A stretch of 64,000 nucleotides of DNA from Magnolia sinica (GCF_029962835.1 NC_080579.1:80617959-80681958), one strand, 5' to 3'; positions 1 through 13,594 are shown, counted from the stretch's first letter. The notes: generated from the letters alone by a model not told the origin. Translations and numbers: made by a program.

Positions 1-1745
1 ACAAATTATTTCTAAAGGAAGAAAAATCTAAAAGTCTAAAAATAAGAAATTAATAATAAAAATTTTTAAATTACTAAAAATAGTAATGTTTTCCTTAAAT
101 TTTTGTTTTTGAGTTGAAACTGTGCTTTTTTTGGCGAAACAGATAGACACGACCCACTTTGTGGGTCGGTTCACTTCAGATGGCCTGTTTTAGTAAAGAT
201 TGATAAGTTGTGCACCCCGTAAATATACCCGGATCAAAAGTTAATTATGGTCAATTTATGGTTCACCTTATTTTGATCCAATCATGCTAGGAATATATTT
301 ATGCCACTTTCTATATCAAAAACTTGCACATAATGGATGACTCTGATCATTAGTATACTTGTATAAATACAAAATATGCCCAAATTCATTCCAAAGTTAT
401 TTCTTACCAAGTCTACTCTTGCCCCACGTCCCAATATGCCACTTGTGTGCATCGGCCGGTCGTCACAGGCACGTCTACTGCTATGACAACACGTGTTCAA
501 AAAATGTACATGCTTGCCATGTTGGCACTAGTGGGGTAAGCGAGCATATCATCTCTCCTCTTATATTTAATGCATTACTCTTTTATTTTAGTTCCACGAA
601 GAGCAGCGGCGGAATGACGCATCAGGCCTGAAGGATTCGACTGTAGTGTAAGAGGTATGGAACGATCTGACCATGTGCAGGACATCTAACCATGTATGGA
701 ATGGGACATATCATCTTGGAGCATTTGACAAAAAATAAAATAAAATCAGGCTGTCTGGTTATCAGGTTGCCGGACTTTTTCTTTTTCCAAAGCAGTGGAT
801 AGCCAAATAAAATTAATTTATTTCTTTCAGTGTATTTTTAGTTACCAGCCATTGCTTCTCAAAATAGGTGGGATGCCTAATAATTAAACAGCCTGAGTAT
901 TTGATCAAATGATTTGGAGATCCACCAAATACATTGAGTATATTGTTCCTGGAGCAACAATTAGTGGGGTCTACTATTAGAAAATATCTGTTATAGAGTG
1001 CTGATATCGTGACAGTGTGATTGGGTTTCGAAAACAAATGCCATATATCCATTGAGGTCTTCTCTCCACAGAAGCTGTACGAGTGCATTTGTGATTGCCC
1101 GTGCCCCCATGAAAAGTGATCAAAGCCCTTCATCACAAGGTCTTTCTAACAGAAAATTTCTGGTCTGTCGATCACAATCTAATCAGTGTCACGGTCCTCA
1201 CTCTTGCCCCCGTGGTGGACTCAACAGGAGTTTCAACACTAGGTCAGGGGTTCCGTAGGTGGACAGCGTGGGTGTGTGTGCGTGAAAAAAATAAAAAGAA
1301 AAAAAAAATCACAATGTCACAGATACTCCCTGTTATCTACATGGTCTTACCATGGAATGGCTGGATGCAACATCCCTCTCGTTGCCCATAACTCTCTCTC
1401 TCTCTCTGGTTAAAAAAAAAAAAGAAAAAAAAAGAAAAACAAGAAGAAAAACAGAGAGAATGAAGAAAACAGAGGAGAAGAGAGAGAAGAAGCCAGGGCT
1501 TACTCATTATTGATCCAGACCTTGACTACGGGCTTACTGTCACTTCACTCTGATAGTGGGCTAAAGAGGCTCATCCTCTTGACGTGTGATTGATTTATGC
1601 TGGTCTCCATGTTTTTGTGTTTTAGTGCCTTATTCAATCCCATTGTGCAGTTGCTGATATCAATCTCCACCATCCATCAAATGATACTCCTCTTCCAATC
1701 AACACTGATGCCCGAAAGTCATAACAGTCGGTAAGGGGTGGCTGT
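1..1745. other. Gene-free AT-rich stretch
   Basis: I see no credible coding region here. The short open frames of up to 107 codons have no recognisable domain. There are A-rich tracts around 1285-1310 and 1410-1500, a short CT run near 1392, and no terminal inverted repeat or LTR edge that I can identify. Confidence 0.6.
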
Positions 1746-2095
1746 AGGTAGAGCAACCATAGAGGTTTGTTACCACACTTTCTCCCTCATTTATTTTGGA
1801 TTTCAAGGCATGTATGCCAATGTGTGTTGGTGTGAAACTCTTTAACTCCAAGGACAGTATACTTTGGATTTTTAAGGCATGTAATAGTGTGAAACTCTCA
1901 ACTCTAAGGGCATGTGGCTAAAGGTGGAGCAACCATAGAGGTTTGTTTCCACAGTTCTCCCTCATGTATTTTGGATTTCAAGGCATGTATGCCAATGTGT
2001 GTTAGTGTGAAACTCTTTAACTCCAACGACAGTATACTTTGGATTTTTAAGGCATGTAATGGTGTGAAATTCTCTACTAAAAGGACAGTAAGACT
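1746..2095. repeat. Two-copy direct tandem duplication, ~176-bp unit
   Basis: A block starting with GAGCAACCATAGAGGTTTGT at 1751 recurs at 1927 and continues in parallel through the shared GGATTTCAAGGCATGTATGC and AGTATACTTTGGATTTTTAA segments. The offset is 176 bp. The copies differ by scattered substitutions, so the duplication is not recent. No coding potential is evident. Confidence 0.75.
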
Positions 2096-2496
2096 GTAAT
2101 ATTTGTGTGGTGTGGATTTTTCATTTGGATGTTAAGGCATGTGTCAATGTGTCTTCGTGTATTGTAATGCAATATGTTGTGTGCCAAGAACTATAAAACA
2201 TGTTAAAAAATAAACATGTCTTGAAATGCTAATGTTATATGCCATGAACTGAAAAACAGGTTCACAAATGAAGAGGTGGTTACCTGGCTCTAGCAAGCTA
2301 ATAAACTGATTTCAATCAACCAAGACATCAAGATGTGTCATGATGTACTACTTGAGCTTGCAAAATTGGATTTCACACTAATTGAACAGTTCTTTTATTA
2401 TGTTTTGATATTATTGTGTTCTTAATTAGATGTTGTATACAAATGAGTATTTATTCGATGCAATGTATTGTGTTTAATAGTAAATTTTATTTGTAG

Positions 2497-2736
2497 GACG
2501 TGATCAAAGTTCTTCTAAGTATCGTGAAACCTAGGGTTATTGTTGCTAAAGGAGTTGTTTTAAGTAAGGATTCACTCACAAAAGTAGGGGGGTTCCAACT
2601 TGGATATGGTTATTGGGAAATATCTGTTCAGGTAGCAATTGTACGTCAAGAGCATTTGATGAGACCCCATGTACGATACAAAACAATTGGGGATGCAATT
2701 GGAATGAGTATTTGTTGGCCCACTAGTTGTTGTTTG
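2497..2736 (+). pseudogene. Possible exon of a CACTA (TnpA/TNP1-like) protein
   Basis: An open segment is bounded by a plausible splice acceptor (TTTGTAG ending at 2496) and donor (GTAAGA at 2737). It reads through VVLSKDSLTKVGG, QLGYGYWEISV, HLMRP and IGDAIGMSICWP. The pattern 'G-x-V-hydrophobic-x-x-DPxTKVxG ... G.G.WxVxV ... IGxxIxWP' resembles the DUF8039-type segment in second proteins of plant En/Spm elements. This is recognised from memory, not searched. Another acceptor-like TTTTGTAG ends at 2834, but I could not follow the protein past it. Alternatively it is a fragment of an unrelated plant gene. Confidence 0.4.
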
Positions 2737-2866
2737 GTAAGAATTTTTTATTTTTTATTTTTGCATATACAATATAACTTCTTATATAAGATTGTAAATA
2801 TTAACTAATTTCTTTTTGTTATTTTGTTTTGTAGGTTGTGGCAGATATGGATTGAGCTAAATGGAG

Positions 2867-2869
<3 letters not shown>

Positions 2870-2905
<36 letters not shown>

Positions 2906-2930
2906 CCCCCCCCCCCCTTCTCTCTCTTTT
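2870..2930. repeat. (CT)n microsatellite with a C-run
   Basis: A CT dinucleotide run of about 30 bp is followed by a run of about 15 C and then more CT. It is simple sequence with no gene. Confidence 0.95.
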
Positions 2931-3914
2931 CCTGAAAACAAAAAAGATTGGTTTTGAAAGTTGCTCAATTTACTTGGCTAACCTTAGATTGAATTTCACT
3001 TCTAGAACTTTATTTTTTTGGTTGAATGTCATATCATCTCTTTCATTAGATTGGTTTTGCTATGATCTTTCAATCATTCTCTAATTTAATTTTCAGTATC
3101 TTGCTAACCTTCGTTTGTGGATGATCTTGGCTTCTGCGTAGATGATTTCTGTGCATATTCAGTATTCCATCTGGAGCTGGTTATGAGTGTAGTTTTCTGT
3201 GTAACTATTAAAAGGAAATCAATTTCCCCCTCTTTATTGGTGACTCAAACAGAAGAAGCCATCTCATGGTGAGTTTTATATATGTTCTCCATCCTTTTGG
3301 CACCAACACACTTGGTAAAATCATTCTATTTCTTTTCTTTTTATAGGTGGTCACTTGGTCATCATATTTGTAGTGCAAGAGTTCCTGTCATACCTTTTAG
3401 TAAATTTGCCTATCTTGCTTCATATTTGTAGTGTTATAAGTCTTAGGCTCCATTTGGTTATCACATCAATCTTCATGAATATAATTTTTTCTTAAACCAA
3501 ATGGAGCTTAAGCCCCTTTTTAACTCCGCCAATGCACTTCTTGCATTGCCGGTCCCAAGCCCGGGTAAAGGAGGAGGGAGAAGGGTGTCAAGGTGAGTTG
3601 TGTCATTTTCTTCCATTTTCTTTTACATACAACGTTAATGCATATTTCTGATGTTTTGAATATACTTCACTTCGACGTATGTTTTTCTTTTGTATTTTGC
3701 ATGATCAAGTTCAGGGTTATTACTTTCCTTGAAAATGAGCAGAGTAAGATAAAAAAGGACTTTTGAAATGTGGAAGGTATCTAATTATTAATATCTTATG
3801 CGTTGCAAACTTTTCAGTGCAACTGCCACATAGGAACATTTATAAGTTTGCTACTCTATGCAAGTAGGTTGGCCTTCATATTTGATCAACCAAATCTGCC
3901 CACACTGGAAGTAG

Positions 3915-3917
<3 letters not shown>
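2931..3917. other. Gene-free AT-rich stretch
   Basis: No ORF with a recognisable domain and no clear repeat boundaries are visible. The sequence is AT-rich and intron- or intergenic-like. Confidence 0.5.

Positions 3918-3973
<56 letters not shown>
3918..3973. repeat. (CT)n microsatellite next to a LINE poly(A) tail
   Basis: A run of about 28 CT dinucleotides leads into a T-run on the plus strand (3982-4007), which is the poly(A) tail of the LINE remnant on the minus strand. Confidence 0.9.
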
Positions 3974-3981
<8 letters not shown>

Positions 3982-3991
<10 letters not shown>

Positions 3992-4606
3992 TTTTTTTTT
4001 TTTTTTTGATAAGAGGGTCCACAGGCTTCATATATTGGAGAAATATTTACAACCTAGGCTATTTCGGGCGGGGCAGCAACAACTTAGCAGCCCCGCCTAT
4101 CATATCCTATACAATCGAAGATTTTTTAAGATTCCTAGCAGAGCTGAGGCCGGCTTTGTCCAAAAGAAACCGGCCCCTGATCGGCCGAGGGAGGAGATGG
4201 ACGTCCGGGAAGTACCTGTCAGATTGCGTCGTGCTCCCCTCTTTAGCCAAACCATCTGCTGGCCCGTTCGCTTCCCTAGGGGTAAGGGAGATACAGAAGG
4301 TTCCCCTACCGCATAACCCCTAGATCCGAGCCACCTAGTATTTCCATTTCCATAAGATTATGGATTTCCTAGATGAACACCCCACCACCCAATTGGAATC
4401 TATTTCAATTAGAACGCTGTCAAGACCGGAAGAAACACACAGCTTCACCCCTTCGTAAACAGCCCGGAGCTCAGCCAAGTTGTTGGAAGCAATCCCGTAT
4501 CCATTGGAGAAAGCAAATTTCATATTACCTTGATTGTCTCTACATATGCCCCCTCCACCACCTAGGATTGGATAGGGCGGACCCGTCCACATTGAGCTTA
4601 GACTAG
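3982..4606 (-). pseudogene. 5'-truncated LINE (non-LTR retrotransposon) tail with RNase H
   Basis: Read on the minus strand, this is the C-terminal RNase H domain of a plant LINE followed by a 3' tail and poly(A) (T-run at 3982-4007). An LNVDGS motif carrying the first catalytic Asp lies at about 4579-4596. The next conserved block (GGGGGICRDNQG, then NLAELRAVYEGV and VLIEIDS) is in a different frame, so a frameshift separates them. The terminal ADGLAKEGS motif is at 4234-4260, and the frame closes at 4107-4109. Reverse transcriptase and endonuclease are absent, as expected of a 5'-truncated insertion. At its 5' edge it directly abuts the LTR fragment. Confidence 0.8.
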
Positions 4607-7056
4607 CTGTGGGCCCCACCGTGATACTTTTCGAACATTAACGCCGTGCATTGGGTGGGCCCTTAGGCAGTGGCCCCCCTGCCAAAAATCAGCCGTATAC
4701 GGAACTCAGGTGGGCCATACCATCTAAAATCATGTGAGGACATGCCTAAAACATATAAAATCACTCGGTGGGGCCTACCTGAAATTTGGATGCGGCTGAA
4801 ACTTGGTCTGAACCCTCAGTCAAGTGGGACACACATAATGGGAGGACCGGATTTGTGAACAACATTACCGTGGGCCCCAGGCCCACCCCCAGGTCCATGT
4901 GGTCTTATAAACAGGTTAATTGATAAAAAAAAATATTACGATGGGCCCCCTCCCTGACCATGTGACCCTATCAACAGGTTGTATGGCAAATAAACATTCC
5001 AGTGGGCCCCAGTCTAGTGGGCCCTACTCTAGTCCACGTGACCTTATGAATAAATTGGATGATAAATAAATATTACAGTGGGCCCTACCCTGGTCCACGT
5101 GACCTTATGAACAGTTGGTTGGAAAATAAACATTATGTTGGGCCCTAGGTTGGTTGGAAAATAAACATTATGTTGGGCCCTAGGTTGGGTGAAAAATAAA
5201 CATTTCAGTGGACCCCAGGTTAGGTGGGAAATAAACATTATGGTGGGTCCTACTTGGGACCCACTTGTGTATGAATTGTGTCCACACCTTTCATCAGTGT
5301 GGAACTCCACCATGAAGTATGTGATTTATCTATGCCTTCCATCCCTATGGGACCTACCATGATGCATATGTTTCATCCTAACCGTCCAACCATGTTAGAG
5401 GATATTTTAAGGCCATGTGATAAGGCCCATATTATGAGGCCCATTGTGATGTAGGCAAGGCCCATGTGACTAGGCCCATCTTGATGCATTTGTGGCCCGT
5501 CGTTGAGGCCCACCTTGATATATATATATATATATATATATGAGACCCATGTATGAGGCCCATTTGATGTACTGAAGGCCCATGGGTCAAGGCCCAATAG
5601 GACGTACATGGTATATGTGTTGATTTTATAGCGGGCTACACCTTGAGAGCAATGATGGTTTAATTTCCACATTGTAAGGATGATGTTGGTTAAATATCCG
5701 CATTGTCACTCTCTCCCTAGGGCCCATTAATAGGCCCATACCTGTAATGTGCAGGCCGTCTAGGCCCATATTCGTTTTGATCAGAACCCATCACCCCATA
5801 TCATGCTTAGTATAGATTTGTGAATCATGATCATATGCATCTTATGTATGCCTAATGTGAGGATTGACCGATCATTGCACATGCCTTCAGGTAGATGGTT
5901 TATGGACTTCCTGATAAGCAGAGTTGTCCTACATGAGAACGCGGTACGCACAAGATTGTTGCATGTCTGATGATATGATTCATGCACTTACATTCGTGTG
6001 ATTATGCTCATTGTATGCCCTAGTGACATCAGGGCCATAGCCTCCACAGACACATCGTGGGTGGCTGGATTGGATACCGAAAATGTTTGGTTCTAGTATA
6101 CGGGCACCATAAATGTCCCTAGGTGAAAGTCCCTAAACCCGATGGTACTAGAGGATGACTCCAACGTCGAGACCGAGTGAATATATGAGCGCACGAGGGC
6201 CGAATACCAAAAGGCCGCGTCTCCCACTGTGTCGTGGTCGGTTGGAAAGGGGTGTGGCCTTACTCGCACGAGGTTAGGGGGCAATACTAGGCTGAGTTTG
6301 ACCAGCTCGTGAATGGGTCCGCTATCGATGTGCCGGATAGGTATTGGTAGACTATTGGCCAGGCGGATAGTGAGGTTTCTTACGCTCACTTGGACTGTGC
6401 GGCTAGGAGAGCAGCAGTGCCATTTGGAGTGTACTGAACCCTGATGATTATCCAGAATGAGAACTGTACTGATATACGATGAGGATTGACATGCTTGGGT
6501 TGCATCTCGCATCGCATGGCCATGTTATGGCCGATAGCATTCACATCTTCCACCGCATAGCCTTGGTACGGCTGATTGCATTCATGTACTCATCACCATG
6601 ATTCCGCATTACTCTGACCTTGCATTCTGAGCACGCTTATATTGTGAACACACTTACACCACCCTTTAAGCTTTCTATAAGCTTATGCACGATTGATGCA
6701 TGTAGGTAACGTCAGGACATAGCTATAGCATAGTAGCAGCAGGAGCGTGCAATCGAGCTTTGGAGTTTTTGTTATTTGCATTATCTTGTATTTCCCTTCA
6801 GACGCATTGTACTTAAAAGTTTTTGATCATAGTGAATTTTGTGATGGTGTTCTTGTTGTTATTATTCGTGGGTTATGCTTGTGGTTATGCTCACTACGAA
6901 TCAGACTGATGATTAAAAATCCTCCTTTTAGGATCCCAGGATCGGAACCTGGTAAATGGGTGCTGGGAGCCGAGAATGGGGTTCTACGGAGGCTGTCGGC
7001 GCCGGATTTGGCGATCGAAAATTTTGTGAGCCCGGTTTCCGAGTTCGGGCATGACA
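4607..7056 (+). mobile_element. 5'-truncated Tekay-type LTR fragment, plus strand
   Basis: From about 4620 this matches, in order, the right-hand part of the Tekay LTRs at 16195-17805/48154-48953 and 58790-61216. Shared landmarks are GTGGGCCC modules, the segment around GGTTGGAAAGGGGTGTGGCC at 6240, CTTTCTATAAGCTTATGCAC near 6670, and the LTR 3' end ATTTTGTGAGCCCGG...ATGACA ending at 7056. The first ~1.6 kb of the LTR (TGTAAGACCC end) is missing, and the fragment begins at the LINE. A (TA)n run lies at 5518-5541. No primer-binding site follows, so no internal region is attached. Open frames on either strand here are parts of the LTR, not genes. Confidence 0.75.
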
Positions 7057-7881
7057 CCAGCCCTCGGGGGGCCTAACCCATTTGACGATGACGACTGCCG
7101 AGGTGGGGAGAGAATGCGAAGTTGGTCTCATGCAAACAACTCTTAATTGAGTTCATCTTTGTGCAGCTAGCCATAGTTCCTTGTAAGCTTTTAAACTATG
7201 CTTTCTATACTGCCCCCCCATACTTTGAGTAATGTAGTGGTTATATTTCCAAATAATAGAAATGGGTTTATTTATTAAGAAAAAAGAAGTGCTAATCACC
7301 ACTAATGTAGTTTATCCTACAATAAGAAATAGATGAATATGTGCATGCGTGCATGTTTATAGAAATGTTTTAATTGATATTTGTGCCAAGTATTTAGATT
7401 GGAAAGGTGAATTGTGGGACCCATGCCAATTTGGCACATTTGTAGGAGATATGGCTCATTTATTAGAGGGAGCTTAAAATAAACATATCTCTGCTCATCA
7501 AGTAGGCCACATGTGCACATTGGATATTAGCCATTGGTGATTTTGTATCTGACAATTCCTTTTTGTTGTAGATCTGTGGTCCCCCTGATGATGTATTTAT
7601 GGTTGGCCCATCTAATGAATGAATTGGATTGGATCTCATACATTTTGTACCAAGTCGGCATGTACATGTGTGGCTGAATTTCATTTCTTGGGCCTCTCCT
7701 TAGGGTCCATGAATGACAGGCAATGGCAGTAATTGATTTTGTCAAGTCAAATGAGATATTGGAATTTCATTATGAGAAATTATTATCATGGCTGTAGTAG
7801 TCTTGGCATGAAAGTAAGTAGGTAAGGATGATGGTTTTCTAATTACTCATCACAAGAAATAACTGTTATTATTATTATTAT
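7057..7881. other. Spacer between two oppositely oriented LTR copies
   Basis: No domain-bearing ORF is seen in these ~825 bp. A (TTA)n microsatellite at 7867-7887 sits exactly at the edge of the next LTR and may have erased its target-site duplication. Confidence 0.55.
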
Positions 7882-10800
7882 TATTATGCCCCAAACTTGG
7901 AAACCGGGCTCACAAAATTCCCGATTGCCGAATCCGGCGCCAACAGCCTCCGTAGTACCTCATTCTCGCTCTCGGCACCCATACACCAGGTTCTGATCTT
8001 GGGATCCTACAAGGAGGATTTTTAACATTAATTTGATTCGTAATGAGCATAACCATAAGCATAACCCACGAACAATAACCACAAGAACACCATCACAAAA
8101 TTCACTATGATAAAAAACTTAAGTACAATGCGTATGAAAGGAAAATACAATATAATAAAAGTAACAAAAACTCCAGAAGCTCAGCTGCACACTCCAACTA
8201 CGGCGAGGCTATGACTGCTTCCTGGCATCACCTGCAAGCATCAATCGTGCATAAGCTTATAGAAAGCTTAGAGGGTGGGGTAAGTGTATGTGCAATATGA
8301 GCGTGCACAGAATGCAAGGTTAGAGTAATGCAGAATCATGCTGATGAGTACATGAATGCAAACAGCTGTACTAAGGCTATGCAGTGCAAGATATGAATGC
8401 AATCGGCCATATCAAGACCATGCGATGCATGATGTAATTCAAGCATACCAATCATCATCCAAATCCACATACAACTCATTAAATATCAGTACAGTTTTCA
8501 TTCTGGATAATCATCATGGTTTAGTACACTCCAAATGGCACTGCCCCTCTTCTAGCCTCATAGTCCAAGTGAGCGTAAGAAACCTCACTATCCGCCTGAC
8601 CAATAGTCTGCCAATACCTATCCGGCACGTCGATAGCTGACTCATTCACGAGCTGGTCAAACTCAGCCTAGTAATGCCCCTACCCTTGGGCGAGTAAGGC
8701 TACACCACTTTCCAACTGACCACGACACAGTGGGAGACGTGGCCTCCTGGTATTTGGCCCTCGTGCGCTCATATATCCACTTGGTCTTGACGTTAGAGTC
8801 ATCATCTGGTACTATCGGGTTTAGGAATTTTCACCCAGGGATATCTATGGCGCCTTGATGCTAGAAATTGTATTTCCGATATCCAATCCAGCCATCCACG
8901 ATGTATCTGTAGAGACTATGGCCCTGATGTCGCTAGGGCATACAATAATCATAATCACACATATGCAAGTGCATGAATCACTCTACTAGACATGCAACAA
9001 TCCTGCGCGTATCGCATGCTCATGTGGGGCAACTTCGCCTATCAGGGAGCCCATAAATAATCTGCCCGAAGGCATATGCTATAATCAGTCACTCCTCATA
9101 TCAGGCATACATATGATGCGTATGATCATGAATCATGAATCTATACTAAACATATTATGTGGTGATGGGCTCTGTTCATAACAAAGATGGGCCTAGACGG
9201 CATACACACTGCAAGTATGAGCCTAATAAGGGGCCCTAGGGAGAGTGACAATGTGTGCATTTAACTAACATCATCCTTACAATGTGGACGTCAAACCATC
9301 ATTGCTCTTAAAGCATAGCCCGCTATAAACATCATTACATAAACCATGGTAGAATCACACATTGCAATGGACCTCGTGTACATCCCATTGAGCCTCAACC
9401 CATGACATTAGATACACTTAATGGGCCGTATCACATGGGCCCCATATATATCAAGGTGGGCCTCAATGGATGGGCCATAACTCAATCAAGATGGGCCTTC
9501 TCAAATGGGCCTTATATATGTCAAGGTGGGCCTCATCAACGTGCCACAAATACATCGAGATGGACCTAATCACATGGGCCAAAACAATGAGTTGAATCAA
9601 CTAGGCTAAGTCGAATGGGCCGAGTTGAATGGGCCGGGTTGAATATACTGAGTTGAATGGGCCGAATCAAATATATCAAATGGGCTGCATCTCGTGGGCC
9701 TCATATATATCAAGGTGGGCCTTAACAACATACTCATACACATCAAGGTGGGCCTCAACAACAGGCCATAAATACATCAAGATGGGCCTCATCACATACC
9801 CAAAAAGAGTCATATGGAAGGATCATTGGACCATGCCCCAAGTAATAATGGAGATAATTTTCACTGTTTAAACAATTCACAGGGGCCTACCATAAGGTTT
9901 ATTTCCCACCCAATCTAATCATAAGGTCTTAAAGACCTGGATTAAGAGGGAAAAACAAATATCATATTGGTCTAAACCTTGTAATCCAATGGTTTTAATG
10001 GTGGACGTTCATACCCACTGTTTCCTGAAATGTGGTCCACCTGATCCTAGATCTGTCTTATTTTTGGTCTCGAGCCTTAAAATTATCCTTCAAAGTGGTT
10101 GGATGGTTTGGATGTAGCACATGCATCATAGTGGGGACCACACTGATGGAAAGTGTGGAGCACACACATCAGTGGGTCCCAAGTGGGGCCCACCATAATG
10201 TTTATTTTCCATGCAAATCTGTTAATAAGGTCACGCAGACCCAGATGAAGAGGAAAATAAATTTCATAATGATCCAAAACCTCTGACCCAGAAGGGTTTC
10301 AATGGCAGACGTTCAATCCACTGCTTCCAGTGACGTGGACCACCTGAGTCATGTACATGGCTGATTTTTGGGGCAGCTCACGGCTAGAAGGGGGGCCCAC
10401 TAAATGCACAGTGTTGATATCAACACACATTACGGTGGGGCCGATGGTTGGGACCCCTGCCTCCAGTGCCCACGCAGCAGGACGCTGCTGGGTGTCCTTG
10501 GGTTGTCAGCAACAGCAGCGACGGCTGCTGCTGCTGTTATTTTTTAAAAAAAAGAAATTTTGATGTTTTTCCTAGGTGGGGCCCACATCAGGAAGATCCA
10601 CTCCAGCCATTGCATTCCATGGCTCAAGACAGACCAGTCAAATCTAATATTCAATATTTTCTGGGGTGTAGAAACATCAGAGTGGGTTTTAATAGTAAAA
10701 CCACTGTTCTCTATGGTATGGCCCGACAGATAATCGGATTCACTTCATTTTTCGGCTCAACGCCTAAAATGAGCTAGAGAATGGAATGGATGGCTTAGAT

Positions 10801-11220
10801 TAAAGACATATATCGAGGTGGGGCTTACATGAGCGGCCACCCAAAACTTTATATTTTTATATATATTATTTATTTATTATTATTATTTTTTATCGTTGCC
10901 TGACAGCACATAACACCGCCAGTTCACACATTACTGTGGGGCCATGCCCAGCATCCTTGGACGCTGGACGATGTGGAAATAACATGAGCATCATGGTGGG
11001 TCCGACATGGATGTGGCCCACCATGCATGTATATATATATATATTAATATAATATTCATATAATATATTATATGTCATTTAGTCCAGCAAGTGGGACCTC
11101 CCACCATCCCAACAATGGATGGTGGATCTCGCCTGAAATGCGGTGGGCCACACCATCTGATGGATGGAGTAGGTTTAACACAAATAGGTGGGGCCCACTT
11201 CATTCAAGTGGGAGGATAAA

Positions 11221-11264
<44 letters not shown>

Positions 11265-12060
11265 GACACGTGAAGGGGAGGGACCCCGCCACTATTGGAC
11301 CCTCCCAAATACAATGCATATATTAAGTGGGTCCCATAATAAATGGGCCCTTAGGAATCGAAAACGATGATGGATCACTTACCTATTGCACTCCTCCTTG
11401 ATCCCTTGGACTCCTATGCTCCTTGCCTTTACTTTTAATGGTGGTTGATGGAGTTTTGATGGTGGGGATGAGAGATGAGAGGGTGGGCCACACTTGAGTT
11501 GCTCTTGAAAACTTGGGGAGCTTGGACGTTAGATTTTTTTGTTGCTTGGGAGAGTGTTTTTGAGAAATGAGAGAAAGAGAAAAATAATGAATAAAAGGGA
11601 TGGATGGAATGGTGGGTGTAAGGAAAGGAGATGGGGAAGCATGGGCTTAGTTGAAAATTGTGTAAAAGAGTGATGGGTAGGGGAGAGAGAGAGTTGACTT
11701 ATGGAAAAGGAGGGATGGAGCTTGTACTTGAGGTATGGGGTGTACTTGACTTGAGTGATTGATTGATGGGACATGTTGTAGAGATTCCCTCGAAATTCGT
11801 AATGCGCGGTGTTTCTTCGGAATGAATATAGGCCCACATCTCCTAGCCCAAGTATCGGTTAGGTGCGCGAGTTGCGACATTCGAACCGCGGCGACGGCGC
11901 AGACGCTGAGGTACAAGTTTCGGATCGAGCCGACTTCGGTATGCAGGACTCGGCTTAGGATCGCCCGCAAATGTCGGATACAGGTCGAGGGTTGTCGGAA
12001 TTTGACCGGAAGGACCGCGGAAGTCTATGAAATGGTATGGACTAGGATACGGGTCTTACA
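7882..12060 (-). mobile_element. Solo LTR of the Tekay-type family, minus strand
   Basis: On the minus strand it begins TGTAAGACCCGTATCC (12060 downward) and ends with the family's 3' end, seen on the plus strand as GCCCCAAACTTGGAAACCGG from about 7888. All LTR landmarks occur in inverted order: GGATCCTACAAGGAGGATTT near 8005, the TATAAGC segment near 8250, and GTGGGCCC modules across 9200-11350. A (GA)n run sits at 11226-11261. At about 4.18 kb it is close to full LTR length. No PBS, gag or pol adjoins it, so it is best read as a solo LTR from LTR-LTR recombination. Flanks are AATTT at the right and a TTA microsatellite at the left, so no TSD is visible. Confidence 0.75.
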
Positions 12061-13550
12061 AATTTTTTTATATCAGACAAAAAATGATTCCCCATTGGTT
12101 GTATTCCTGGCAGGTGTTGTTTCAACCCTTTTCTTTGCTCATTGGTGCATGTAAGTTGCAAGTTCCTAATATTTGCACATCACCAGTCTATGATCAACTT
12201 AATACACCAATTTCTTCTTGTAAGATCATTCAATTCTCGATTTCTTCCTTCAATATCTTTTCACCTTTAAAAAAAGGAAAAGAAAACAAAAGAAAAAAGA
12301 CATCATCTCATCTTTAAACATTAACTTTTTCAGAAAAAGAAAGTGGGTTGTATTCGAATCGATGGTACTACTCCATCCTTGTCAGCAGCCGATTTTGGCC
12401 GGGAGCGGATTAGGTGTGGCCCTGGCCTCACCTAAGATGGTTTGGCCCTTACTGTGGGCTATACTATACATACGAAAAAATAGTGATTGAACACCCCACC
12501 ATTAAAAACTTCCTAGGGCCTACTTAGAGCCACTTACCTTCTAATTCAAATTACATTCAATTGCTAAATAGGACCTTAATTAGATTATAATTTTGAGTAG
12601 ATTATATTTTTTATTCAAATTACATTTAACTGATATACTTTCTGTTTACTATTTTGTTTTGTAGGATTTATGTAGGATGAATGGGAGCAGGATCGATGGA
12701 TTTCTTTTTCTTCATTCAACTTATTATTGTAAATATTATTTTAATATTCATTTTTAGGGCTGGCCAATGAATGGGCTATGGACGAGCTCAGCTGGTTTGA
12801 TAGATCTTAAGAACCCGCAGATCCTCGTTACAGGCCCATCATGAAAAGGTTCATCTGATTGATGGAATGGATATCTAACATAGATCAGTGGGGCCCACAA
12901 CTTGACCTCATAGGAAATCTCTCTCTCTCTCTCTCTCTCTGTTGTGCCATTTGACGATTTCACAAGTTCGTAACACATTTTAATTTCAACCATGATTTGT
13001 TTTTTTCAGCATAAGCATAACAAGTTATATATCTGTAGACTCTGCCCATGTGGGCCTTGCTTTACCTGGAGTCGTTTGATCGTGGCAAAGAGAATGCGAG
13101 GTCAATCTGGCTTCTTTTTTTTTGTTATTATTATTATTTTTATTTAACATGTTCTTGTAAATGATTTAACCCATGAAATGAAGTGGGTTGATGGGCATGC
13201 ATTACACCACATAATGGCCGTTGAATGGAATGGGATCACTATAAATTGAAGATCATCACCCTTTGATATTTGGCCTTTCTCTCTCTTGAGTTTTCACCAC
13301 TAATGTATTTTCTTCTGTGTGTTCTTAAGCCATAACATAAGATGGTTCAGATCTTTGAATATTGGATATCCACCATCCCAGGCGAAGCCCATTATTTCAA
13401 CACTTTGGATCATCAGACCTTGGGCGCCACATGCACATAATGAGAATCATGATTGAGAGACCACATCCATTGCAAAGCTTTAGAGATCAAGCTTACCCTA
13501 CAGCCCTATGTGTGGGGCCCACTGTGATGTATGCATGACATCCAAATTAC

Positions 13551-13592
<42 letters not shown>

Positions 13593-13594
13593 CA
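12061..13594. other. Gene-free repeat-bearing stretch
   Basis: No credible coding region. It contains a (CT)n run at about 12919-12940, GTGGGCCC-type fragments (near 12890 and 13510), A/T-rich tracts and a (TA)n run at 13553-13591. I cannot assign element boundaries. Confidence 0.5.

Noticed and set aside
11759..12154. 131-codon plus-strand ORF
   Set aside because: It is the reverse complement of the LTR 5' end (TGTAAGACCC start at 12060), and similar frames appear in other LTR copies at 14673-14975 and 56412-56621.
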